Of a stretch of DNA of 64,000 nucleotides, positions 20,851 through 31,210 are shown one piece after another; position 1 is the stretch's first letter, and every line of letters starts with the position of its first letter. The notes beneath the pieces are model-generated. The model saw nothing but the letters and a program-made list of their open reading frames with translations, ran no database searches and was not told where the DNA came from. This DNA is from Aplectana chamaeleonis. Taxonomy: Eukaryota; Nematoda; Chromadorea; Rhabditida; Cosmocercidae. Made by a program: the position numbers and the translations under genes. Where the stretch lies: the NCBI GenBank assembly GCA_029168955.1, contig JAPDOI010001070.1, forward strand, positions 124,001-188,000, written 5' to 3'.

Positions 20851-22725
20851 CTAGTTGGCATTGATCCTCTTCGTTTAATTTGTTTCTGCGTGTATGGATG
20901 ATGTATACACGATTGGCTCTCAAAAACCATGTGTATTGATCAAACGGGTAACCCTGTTTGAAGGAGTTTAGCTAGAAATCAAGGGTATTTAGGAATTTGA
21001 TGTGGAGGATTGGCACTCGTGACGCTCATTTGAACTAATGCTTTAACATTACACTTACTTTGAAGATGTTATAAAGAATGAATACATTTTTTTAGGACTG
21101 GTTCCAAATATTTAGAGATATAGTAGATGATTATCAATGAATTGTTTAATCATGGTAGGGTAAAAAAACATTTTCTGAAAGATTTTTGCCGGACTATAGA
21201 TTTTCAGAAAACTTTTCGCATCACCAACTTGCTTATCCGACCGGATATCCAACTCGGATATTCGGATTCCGACTCACCGAAAAAACGTCAAAATCCGAGT
21301 GATCAAAATTCCGATTCAACGAAAAAACGTATTTTTCGGATTGATCCAAAATCCGACTATCCGTTTAGCCTCCCTATCCGACTGAATAGGATTATCCGAT
21401 GTTGTTATTTTGAATCCATCCGTTTGAGTCGGATATCCACGGCCTTTGGTTTTTGAGTTATCCGAAATCCGAGTATCCGAAATTTTTTGATTCGGATCCA
21501 ATGTATAGTATTTAGTATACACTGGATCCGACTCACTCATTTCCGGATGTCCATCCGAATAAACCGAAATTTTCTTGATTCAAAATCCGATTCACCGAGA
21601 AAATGTCAAAATCCGAATGATCCAAAATCTGAATTACCGAAAAAATGTCGAAAAACCCGAATGATCAAAATCAAACCGAATGATCCAAAATCGATTCACC
21701 GAAAGGTGCCGCCAGATCGGATCGGATAATGACTCCGATACCGAATATCGAAATATGTCACAGTGATTCGGAACGGATATGTCGGTTATTCGGCATGTAC
21801 TGTTACTCAAAAAGGCTAATATATGATTTCATGTCCGACATTTCATTATATATAGCCATGCAGGTGAGTATTTACACTCCGGACATCCAATTGGCGCGCA
21901 TTGCGAAATTTTCGCCGCGTTTTCTGCGCATCGTTAGCGCAGATTTTGCCCATAAGGGATATGGTATACTTTTGCGACACGCGGTCCCGTCGCTCTGCAC
22001 AGCGAGAGCGACAGCCTGTTGCGTAGCTCCTGCCCTTTAAAGGCAGTGATCCCGGTAGAAAAAGTAATGGAGAAAACTGCGGGAATCTGGGTTGTGCGAA
22101 AACAGCTGAAGCACTGCGAAGGCTCCGCGGCTACGAAAGGCTAAAAACCGCTAAGGTTAGGGTTAATAAGACAAAAGGATGCCAATCCGTGCACAGGTGC
22201 ACAGCGCCGCTCGTAGAAAATGGAATTCGCTGCTGTGTCTGGTCAAAATTCTGCCACGTGCACAGCAACTAGTAATGTAATTTACGAGTATACACACACA
22301 ATTTTTTACACGAAGCAAGTGCAAAACTGTTAGTGCTAAATATACATTGGATCCGATTCAAAAAATTTCGGATACTCGGATTTCGGATAACTCAAAAACC
22401 AAAGGCCGTGGATATCCGACTCAAACGGATAGATTCAAAATAACAACATCGGATAATCCGATTCAGTCGGATAGGGAGGCTAAAAGGATAGTCGGATTTC
22501 GGATGAATCCGAAAATTACGTTTTTTCGGTGATCCGGAATTTGGATCACTCGGATTTTGACGTTTTTTCGGTGAGTCGGAATCCGAATATCCGAGTCGGA
22601 TATCCGGTCGGATACAGGTAGGTGTAATGCGAAAAGTCGATCGAAAATCGATAGTCCGGCGAAAATGTTTCAGAAATAGGTTTTTCTACCCTATCAAGAT
22701 CAAACAATTCATTGAGAACCATCTA

Positions 22726-23010
22726 AAGTGTGCCCGAATGAGAATGGCGGCCCACACGGCCGGCGTGCTTGGCAGGCGGCTGTCGCATGTGCCGCCCTCG
22801 GACGAGTGTTGGATTTCAACAACAGCCTTCCCCTCTCCCACCGTCTGCAGAGCTGATTGCTCGGCGCAGTGCTTGCTGCCAGCCGGTACCGGCCCCGTTC
22901 GTAGTCAATGGCGGTGGGGACTTTTCGCATGCTCGTCCGAGAACGGCGAACGAGACGGCCGCCTGCCAAGCACGCCGGCCGCACGGGCCGCCATTCTCAT
23001 TCGGACGCAC
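22726..23010. mobile_element. 285-bp foldback MITE, CTA duplication (copy 1)
   Basis: Termini GTGTGCCCGAATGAGAATGGCGGCC (left) and its near-perfect inverse (right), with GGCCGGCGTGCTTGGCAGGCGG continuing each arm. Flanked by CTA (22723-22725 and 23011-23013); the empty site in element A reads ATCATCTACTATATC on the opposite strand, confirming the insertion. A second copy lies at 59784-60074. Open frames on both strands here are arm-derived. Confidence 0.8.
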
Positions 23011-23358
23011 CTAACTATATCTCCAAATATTTGCAACCAGCCCTGAAAAAAAAACGGTTCACTTTTTATAAGATCTTCAAAGTAAGTGTAATGTTAACGC
23101 ATTAGTTTGAATGAGCATCACGTGTACCAATCCTGCACATCAAATTCCTAAATACCCTTGAGTTCCTATCTAAACTTCTTCAAACAGGGTTGCCGGTTCA
23201 ATCAACACACATGGTTTTTGGGAGCCAATCGTTCCCTTAACGCCATACTCGCAGAAACAAATCAAACGAAGAGGATCAATGCCAGCATGGCATACTTTAT
23301 CTCTGTCATGAGGGGCAGGCATGCAATCTAACACAAATCGCGGCCGGACCCGCATCAG

Positions 23359-24712
23359 GGGCCGGATGCATCAACGCGAATTTTGGGGTTTGGGCAGGCG
23401 CGGGGCACGCAGGGCAGCGAAATCGGTATGCTAAGCCGACGGGGCAAGGGCAAGGGCAGTTAGGGGCACTGCCCCCGACTGCCCCGGCTCGGAAGATGGG
23501 GCAGCGGCTGCCCCGGCTGGGGCAAGAATGCGGCGACGCTGCATGAATCGACTTTTTTTCTATTTCTCAGACATTCTTTTATTTTCACTTCTTGTTAACA
23601 GTTATCGGCTTGAAGCTCTCGATTATAGTAGAAATGATTTCCTTATTGATAACTTCTCTTCATATATCCTGCTTTTAAGGCTTTTTCTTGAATTCTTCAC
23701 TGAATAAATTCCATAATACTGCGCTGACCTACATCCTCCATAATGCTTCTTTAATCCTTGCGTAATCAATTCGTCTGCTACAGCTTCAGTACAATGGAGA
23801 ACTTTCGAAAAAGGTAGTTTCAGAACATTTTGTTCAGAAATTGTTCTATATTTTTTCTTGGGAGGTGTGATTCTCGACACACGCAAAGCTGAGCGTTTCG
23901 GGAAACTAACCGTATTATCAGCCAAATTTCGCTATTTTTTGTCCAGTTGTCCGGCAGATCGTTTGAATTTTAAGGATATGTGTGGCTAACTTGATGTTTT
24001 ATGTGTTGGTTTGAAAAAAGTTCAGGCGAAAATATACGTTCGCATCCGGCAATCCTTCAATTGAATAGAGGGCATTTTTTGAAAATCTTTAAAAAAACGT
24101 TATCGCCAAAACTGCTGTTGTTTGTAAATTTGAATTAAATATCGATAGAAAATTAAGTAATGTATGATTTATGTGAAGAAAATAGATACGTGACGAATGC
24201 CTTCCGCCTGGTCATGAGTGTTACTCATGGTGTGACATTTTCAGTACGCATGGGTACAATTCTGCTAACTGACAATTTCTGCTCGTAAGCCAAAACCTCG
24301 AGCGCAAGGACAATCGGACTACCATAACCTTTTTACTATAGTTGTACAATTTCGAAGAAAATGTCGAACGAACGAAAAATGAAAAAATTTCGTTCGTGTG
24401 CAACTATACTTTTTACCCTTCATTCTGCGTAGTCGTACTGCTGTCGTAAGAGACTCAGCTGCATCTGAGCAGAGAAAAAGAAACAAAATGGAAAGCACGC
24501 CGACGCAGGAAGAATTCTCAGCTGCGCTCAGCTAATCGATGGCGGGTTTCAGCCGTAAAATGGCGCGCGCCGTACGTAATTGCGTACACTACGCTGGGGC
24601 TAGCTGCCCCGACGCCATCGAGCGCATGTGCATACAGGGCAGGGCAATGACTCTCGGGGCGCCTGCCCTGCCCCTACCCTTGCCCCGCCGTGTGCGTTGA
24701 TGCATCCGGCCC
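23359..24712. mobile_element. 1.35-kb element with GGGCCGGATGCATCAACGC termini, CAG duplication
   Basis: The 19-bp terminus GGGCCGGATGCATCAACGC is repeated inverted at the right end. Flanks are CAG (23356-23358 and 24713-24715), and the uninterrupted sequence in element A (GCATCAGAGCGACAGC) shows a clean 3-bp duplication. The GC-rich ends carry GCAGGGCAGCG/CTGCCCC words. The AT-rich interior has one 100-codon minus frame (23623-23925) with basic residues, too short and unplaced to call a transposase. A 210-bp relative with the same ends lies at 36559-36768. Superfamily uncertain. Confidence 0.7.
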
Positions 24713-24714
24713 CA

Positions 24715-24995
24715 GAGCACCAGCATCGGTCGTCGTAGGAACAGTAATCGCGCGTCTGTCTGTTGCGGAGGGGTTTTTTACCGCAAATCCGCAAACGCGC
24801 AGAGGGCGTGCACTGCGACAGCAACAGCGACGGTAGTAGGGCCACGCCTTTGCACATTTGCAGTTTATCAGCCCTCCGCGCCATGTCGTTGCGACCCACA
24901 CGCGCTCCTACGCCGCCCGATCCCGTTGCTCCGATGCGAATCCCGCCGCGATTTGTGTTAGATTGCATGCCTGACGCTCATTACAGCGACATCTA
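24715..24995. repeat. GACAGGCATG-family palindrome in element C
   Basis: Continuation of the repeat that starts at 23270-23358 and was split by the CAG-flanked insertion. It carries GGTCGTCGTAGGAACAG, GTCTGTTGCGGAGGG, and the inverse arm ending GCGATTTGTGTTAGATTGCATGCC. Confidence 0.65.
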
Positions 24996-25240
24996 AAATT
25001 GGCCCATTTTTCGCTGGTGCACGGCTCTAGTGATGTTTTTAGTATCAGGGGTTATCACCTTGCTCAAAACTGATGATCAGTAATTGTTCTCAGACAGTTG
25101 AGTCGACCTTTTCAGAGATTTACTGTTATTATTTCTTTAACACTAACTGTTTTGTACTTGCTTTGTGTAAAAAATTGTGTATGTGTACTCTTAAATTACT
25201 TTATACAAGGTGCTGAGTTGATCATGGCTTAACCAGCATT

Positions 25241-25310
25241 GGCTCCGGGCGAAACCGAACCAGCATATTCCCTTTCTAGAGGCGCCTTATCGCACTGCAC
25301 CACCGAAGCC
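25241..25310 (-). repeat. tRNA-like segment inside element C
   Basis: Minus-strand homologue of 20239-20310. The acceptor-like ends GGCTTCGG/CCGGAGCC are kept, and the A-box-like TGGTGCAGTGCG is closer to consensus than in element A. The B-box has drifted to GGTTCGGTTTC. Confidence 0.45.
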
Positions 25311-27958
25311 CCAGCGCCGCTCTTTCCAGTCAGCTGCTCGGTAAATCTTTTACGAAGCAATCATTCCTTCACTGCAGCATAACAATCAAACAGGTATACC
25401 TGCCATAGACTATATAACAGTCATGAGCCGGACCTGTCAGGACGACGCCCTGGTTAAGTCTTTGACAATTTTAATTACTTTTTTATTACGTAGAGTTACT
25501 TCATTCGTGGAGTTGCTGTGCACGTGGCAGAATTTTGATGACCCAGTTTGCTAGCAAATTTCACTTTCTATCGGAGGCGCTGTGCACCTGTGCACGAATT
25601 TGCATCTTTGTGCCTTAATAACGCATTAATCCTAGCGCATTTGTCAGCCGAGGAACCCCTTCTCAGTTCAGCTCAGCTGTTTTCGAACAACACAGATTTT
25701 TGCAGTTTTCTCTCATTACTTCATCCATTGTAAACACTGCCTTCAAAGGGCGGTTGCTCACTGACAGGCAGTTTGCTGATGCAGAGGACGCGATCGTGTG
25801 TCGCAAAAAGTATACCAAACCCCTTATGCGCAAAATCTGCGCTGACGATGCACAGAAAATGTGGCGTAATTCTCGCAATGCGCGACAATTGGATGTCTGC
25901 AATGTCACCTGCAGGGCTACAGAATAACAAAATGTCGAGTCATGGCTTAAGATATACTTTTTTGAGTAACAGGACATGCCGAATCTAAGAATATCCTACT
26001 CATCATCCGAACCGAATCATGTCATATTTCGAATATTCGGTATCCGAATCATTATCATTTCGGTGATTCAAATTTTGGATCACTCGGATTTTGTCGCTTT
26101 TTCGGTGAATCGGATTTTGGATCACTCGGATTTCGACGCTTTTTCGGTGAATCGGATTTTAGATCATCCGGATTTTGACGTTTTTTCGGTGATTCGGATT
26201 TTGGATCACTCGGATTTTGACGTTTTTTCGGTGAATCGGATTTTTAATCATGAAATTTTCGGTTCATTCGGATGGATATCCGAAAATGAGTGAGTCGGAT
26301 CCAATGTATAGTGCTAAAGAAGTTATAACAGTAGAGCTCTACAAAGGCCGTATCGACTGTCAAAAGTCAGTAGCTGATAATCAGTTTTGAGCCAGTTGAT
26401 GACCCCTGATACTACTAAGCATCACTGGAGCCGTGCACCAGCGAAAAATCTGCCGATTTTAGACGGCTAATTTAGCTTCAAACGGGCTTTTTCATGCTTT
26501 TTCTTATAGACCGTACAACGAACCAAGACAAACTATCCCAGGAAAAACATGACAATCATATTCCATCGTGAACGCTGCCTTCAAGGAGTATGGTGCACCT
26601 TGCCTGTAATGAGCGACAAGCATGCAATCTAACCCGAATCGCCGCGGGTCTAGCATCGTGGCAACGACATCGGTCGTCGTAGATACAGTTTTCGAGTGTG
26701 GGTTGCAGCGGCACTGCAAATGTGCCAAAACGTGTCTCTACTACTGTCGCTGTCGCTGTGAAGTGCACTGCGACAGCGATAGGTCGAAAGGGCGGGAGTT
26801 CCGCGACAGGCATTCGCTGTACAGAGTGACGTGTGTTGCCAAATCATACCGTACCGCTAAACCTGTTGCTGTCGCAGTGCACTGCATAGCGACAGCGAGA
26901 GTGGCAGCGACAAGCCTCTGCACATTTGCGGTTTGTCAGCCCTCCGCAACACGTCGCTGCGACCGACGCGCGATTACTGCTCCTACTACAATGGCCGATG
27001 CCATTGCTCCGATGCGGGTCACACCGCGATTTGCGCTAGATTGCATGCCTGTCGCTCATCACAAAAAACTACGTTATACCCCTGGATGACATTGATCCTC
27101 CTCGTTTGATCTGTTTGTGCGAGTATGGCGCATTGTTTGCTCCCAAAAACCATGCGTATTGAACAAACGGGCAGCTCTTTTCGAAGAGGTTTAGATAGGA
27201 AATCAAGGATATTTAGGAATTTGGTGTGGGGGATTGGTACTCGTGAGGGACTCTCTTAAACGGGGGGGGGTGGCACTCAAGCAAAAGTCAGAAATGAAAT
27301 GACCCACCTCAAAAAAATCAATGAAGAACCTGATAAACGATGCTTGATGCTGCTATCAAACACTGTTGTTGATAAAATTCTATAGAAATACTTCGATTGA
27401 TAGCGTAATAGGTCGGTGCTCCTTTTTATTTCTGCCTTTTCCTTGAGTGCCCCCCCCCCGTTTAGGATAGTCCGCTCGTGATGCTCGTTTATACTAATGC
27501 TTGAACATTACACTTACCTCGAAGATATTGTAAAGAAGGAACACACTTTTTCGGAGATATAGTAGATGAATATCAATGAACTGTTCAGTCATGGTACAGT
27601 AGAAAAACCTTTTTTTTCGTAACGATTTTCGCCGGACTATAGATTTTCGATAGACTTTTAGCATTATACCAACTTCTATCCGACCGGATATCCGACTCGG
27701 ATATTCGGATTCTAACTCACCGAAAAAAGCTCAAAATCCGAGTGATCCGAAACCCGAATCACCGAAAAAACGTGATTTTCGGATTGATCCGAAATCAGAC
27801 TATCCGTTTAACCCCCCTATCCGACTAAACCGGATTATCCGATGTTGCTTTTTTGAATCTATCCGTTTGATTCGGATATCCACGGCCTTTGGTTTTTGAG
27901 TTACACGAAATCTGAGTATCCGAAAATTTTTGATTCGGATCCAATGCATAGTATTTAG

Positions 27959-28439
27959 GGAGTTGAGCGCGAATGTGTGGCCTGTTTTCTGAAGTTTGAA
28001 AGGCCACAATAAGCTAGCTCCGAGTTGTAGAAATGATATTTTTCAAATTCACATAGAATTTGGGTTGCCATTCAAGAATTCACCAATATTTTCCAATATT
28101 CTAAGGAATACGGCACTTTTCAATTCCAGAAAATATGTATTATGCTGGGTAGGTGTACGGCAGCCCCGTTAAGATTTTCATATTCAGCTGACTTTCACCA
28201 GGGGAGTAATTTACTACGCTAATAACTATGTAAATGTGTAACATTCGCAAATACTGATATTATGGCTAGCGAATTGCACATAATCCCTACCGTAATCCGC
28301 CGCAAGTTTACAAATACTTGGACGTTGATGGACGATGAGTTTGAGCCAGAAGCATCGCACAACTTTTTATGATAAACCCCAAAATAATCTTTATGGGATG
28401 AGTGTATCAAAATCCGAGACATGGGCATCCTACGATATA
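27959..28439. other. Short interval between elements B and D
   Basis: No exon, tandem repeat or terminal repeat recognised; probably old intergenic sequence. Confidence 0.3.
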
Positions 28440-28447
28440 CTAAGCAC

Positions 28448-31054
28448 CAGGGGTGTGCGTTAATAAAAATTATTTTTTTCGTTAAGCGTTAATCGTTCAT
28501 TCTCGGAACAAAACCGCGTTAACCAGTTAATGCGTTAACACGTTAATTTTGCATTTCGTTAAACCATTAAAAAGAAAAACATTACCACGTCAAAAATCAA
28601 TAATTCATCAGATCTTCATATCAATTAGTGCCATACAGAGTTCGGCTCGGGATAGAGCCCCACAGGGGGTTTTGAGCTCCCGAGATGTCTGACCTTCGGA
28701 GGAAGACCCAATGTGCATTTATTTATGTGAGTGAAATCCGGGAGCAGTTTTTCACATGGTATTCAATTAATTCAGCCATACACTGCGATTTGACTGAAAT
28801 GCTGTTTGAACCTAGCTGTGAGTGACGGTGTTCAATTAGGAAGCTTAGGGTGAAGTTATCGTGAAGGTGTTCCCATAATGATAAACAAGACATATGAATC
28901 CACAATGTAAAGTGCCTAAAGCCGTTTGCCTACTGAAAGCTGAGTGATTTCTGCGAAAGATTTTTATGAGTCAGTAAAGTTGATATTCGAGTTGAGCGTG
29001 GTCGATTAAAGCTGTACAAAAAATTTCCTCGTTTAAGATTGAGGCCCACCGCTAAAACATGAGGGCTGACAAGTCTCTCAGGTGTGGTACCCTGGGAAGT
29101 CGCCAATTTTGAAAACTAAGAGTCACGGGAGTAGTATATTTGAGTCCAGCGTGGATGATTTATTCTATGCTGAGTTTCGGCGTCTGACATGAACGCTGAA
29201 GACCGCTACACTGATAGAGGAGGAAGACGAAAAACATCCAAGTTCACGAATCTAAACTATGGTTTTAAAACTGCAGTAACTTAAGTTTTTAATGAGGTAC
29301 CTGGAAAAAAATCTTAGCTCAAGGAAACTACACTCTGTACCCTACCGCTTGGAGCCTACGGCACCTCTGGAGTGTGCCCTTTGCGAAAATTTTCCTGGTG
29401 TGGGTTCTGTATCATTATTCGAGTTTTCTCAGTACTTACTTTGTGAGATGTGGACCCACAGTGCATTTTAGAGAAGAACCCACAACAGGTTAATGTTCTT
29501 AACGGCACAGTTCAACCTTAAGAAACGTTTTTCTGTTCTCTAGTCTATCTTGGAAACGGTTCCACGCTGATTCCAATGATGCCTCTGAAATCGTAAAGGA
29601 CCCTCTAGAAACGGAGTTACGGCCCTTGAAAATTTGAGCTACGGAAGCAGAGTGGACGAGTTGTCCGAGCTTTGTAACTTTCGTATTTGCAGCCGATGTG
29701 TGCGAGCCTACCTGGACAAGGAGAGAAGTTAAAAATGAAGGGAAGAAAGGGGCTGTTGATCGGAAATCATCGCTCATCTCGACACTGTTGAGCTTGAAAG
29801 ATCGTAAAAGGGGCGCCCAAGGGTGGCTCCCTCCTATATCTCGTTTATTCGGAGGAATTGAGAGCTCGCACCTGGCAGGTGCTATTTAGGGTGGGTCTAC
29901 TTCAGAATCATGTGGAAATCTCAGATTTCGTCCCTGAGCTTGGACTGTGCCTTTAAAAGGCTCTCTTCAGATTTGCAGAAGGTTGCAGATGGTAGAATAT
30001 AAAGTCTTGTTTCTCAAAGCCAGGATTTTTCCAAATAACCCTTTTACTACATAACTTTTTCACAATCAGACGGTGAAATTTCGTGCGCAAGGTGAATCAG
30101 CAAGCTTGACTCAAATATCCGACTCTCGTGACTCATAGTTTTCAAAATTGTCAACTTCCGGCGGGACCACACCTGAGAAAGTGTGAGCCCATACACTGTA
30201 GCAGTGCTCACCCTCCATCCTAGACGGTGAAAGTGTATACAAAGAGTGAATAGACCCTGTTTGACTCAAATATCCTGCTATCGTGATCCGCACTCTGCAT
30301 AACTACGAACTTCCAGCGGGATCGAACTCCCTTCCCCTCAAACATCCGCATTTTATTACACAGCACAGACTGTAACCAGTTTTAACGTAGTGCACCAAAA
30401 GTTGCACATCTAATTACCAATGAGAAGCTGTTGGTCAAAGACAGATGTGCTTGAAACTCATGGCAGCACAACCGCTTCCGCTCAGCCTGTAACGAGCGTT
30501 TTGCATTAGAATTCATGCATATTGATCTTCTGCCGACCTCTTCTCATTGATAAATACCTGTACGAAATTTGCTGGACTGCACTGTACATACAATTATCCA
30601 CTATAAGCTCCTCTCTACAAAAATGCGATGGGCTCTGTTCGTCCTTGCAAACATCCGCACCTTTTTTCGCATAGCACTGACTTCACCAATTTAATACGAC
30701 AAGAGTAATTTGACTGCATTCAAACACTAGGGCCAAACCTGCTAGATAAACACTGTTTGAACACATCAGCTCTTGGTGGGGAGGAGGAGGGGTAGAACAC
30801 GGTCAAAACTTGACCTTCTCACGCTCCTGGGGAGGGGGTTCTGAGCGAAATTAACATTGGAGTGGGGTCTGAGCAAAACGGGCCGACCCGCACCCCGTGC
30901 AGTAACCTGGTGCCATAATTCTACGACAATTAACGAATTATAAATTAACGTGATTTCAAGACTTTTTCGTTAAGCGTTAATCGTTAATTTTCGAGAAAAA
31001 ACCGCGTTAACCCGTTAATGCGTTAACACGTTAACGTTATAACGCTTAGCCCTG
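28448..31054 (+). mobile_element. hAT-like element D (2.6 kb), GTTAA-word ends
   Basis: Left end CAGGGGTGTGCGTTAATAAA; right end, inverted, CAGGGCTAAGCGTTATAACG. Flanked by an exact CTAAGCAC duplication (28440-28447 and 31055-31062), fitting nTnnnnAn, and CAGGG termini are typical of hAT. The first and last 120 bp are dense in GTTAAC/CGTTAAGCG words. A family-1a MITE (29499-29956) is inserted inside. No transposase frame is visible; interior open frames are short. Confidence 0.8.
29499..29956. mobile_element. TTAA-flanked MITE, family 1a (copy in element D)
   Basis: Starts TTAACGGCACAGTTCAACC and ends TTGGACTGTGCCTTTAA. The interior matches 2774-3257 and 58132-58615. TTAA is present on both sides. 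Confidence 0.7.
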
Positions 31055-31210
31055 CTAAGCACTACTGATCAAAAAAAGAGAACTGCAGAGCACTCCAACT
31101 AGTCTCGGGGAAGTTCGAGCTAGAAGCGTCACACAGCTTTTTGGTCACCTCGGTTGCGGTTTGCCCGATTTACTAAGAAAATCGATCAGGAGTTAAGTTA
31201 TGATCATGTC

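Larger units (their letters stand above)
19303..21507 (+). mobile_element. hAT-like non-autonomous element A (2.2 kb)
   Basis: Termini TATACATTGGATCCGA (left) and its inverse TCGGATCCAATGTATA (right), flanked by GTATTTAG at 19295-19302 and 21508-21515. This 8-bp duplication fits the hAT pattern nTnnnnAn. Left subterminal 19320-19580 and right subterminal 21235-21500 are arrays of a 42-bp unit (GATTCACCGAAAAAACGTCA... ). Inside are a tRNA-like segment (20239-20310) and a palindrome (20560-20850). No transposase frame is visible, so mobilisation would need a helper. Superfamily is inferred from the duplication. Confidence 0.75.
22341..26310 (-). mobile_element. hAT-like element C nested in B (inverted)
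   Basis: Ends TATACATTGGATCCGATTC and GAGTCGGATCCAATGTATA, flanked by an exact 8-bp duplication GTGCTAAA at 22333-22340 and 26311-26318, again nTnnnnAn. In element A the uninterrupted site reads GTGTTAAAGAAATAATAACAG, which proves the insertion point. C runs opposite to A and B and is 3.97 kb only because it holds two younger insertions (22726-23010 and 23359-24712); without them it is about 2.3 kb, like A. Confidence 0.8.
21516..27950 (+). mobile_element. hAT-like element B, interrupted by element C
   Basis: Left end TATACACTGGATCCGAC, right end TCGGATCCAATGCATA, flanked by GTATTTAG at 21508-21515 (shared with A) and 27951-27958. Removing element C and one copy of its GTGCTAAA duplication leaves about 2.5 kb collinear with A. 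It has 42-bp subterminal arrays at both ends. G- and C-tracts at 27261 and 27453 bound a roughly 200-bp segment absent from A. Non-coding. Confidence 0.75.

Noticed and set aside
22627..23046. 139-codon plus frame and overlapping frames
   Set aside because: Generated by the foldback 22726-23010, which is open in several frames on both strands.
19374..26310. CRISPR-like arrays (regular repeats and spacers)
   Set aside because: The 42-bp units are contiguous tandem repeats without unique spacers, in a eukaryotic transposon context.
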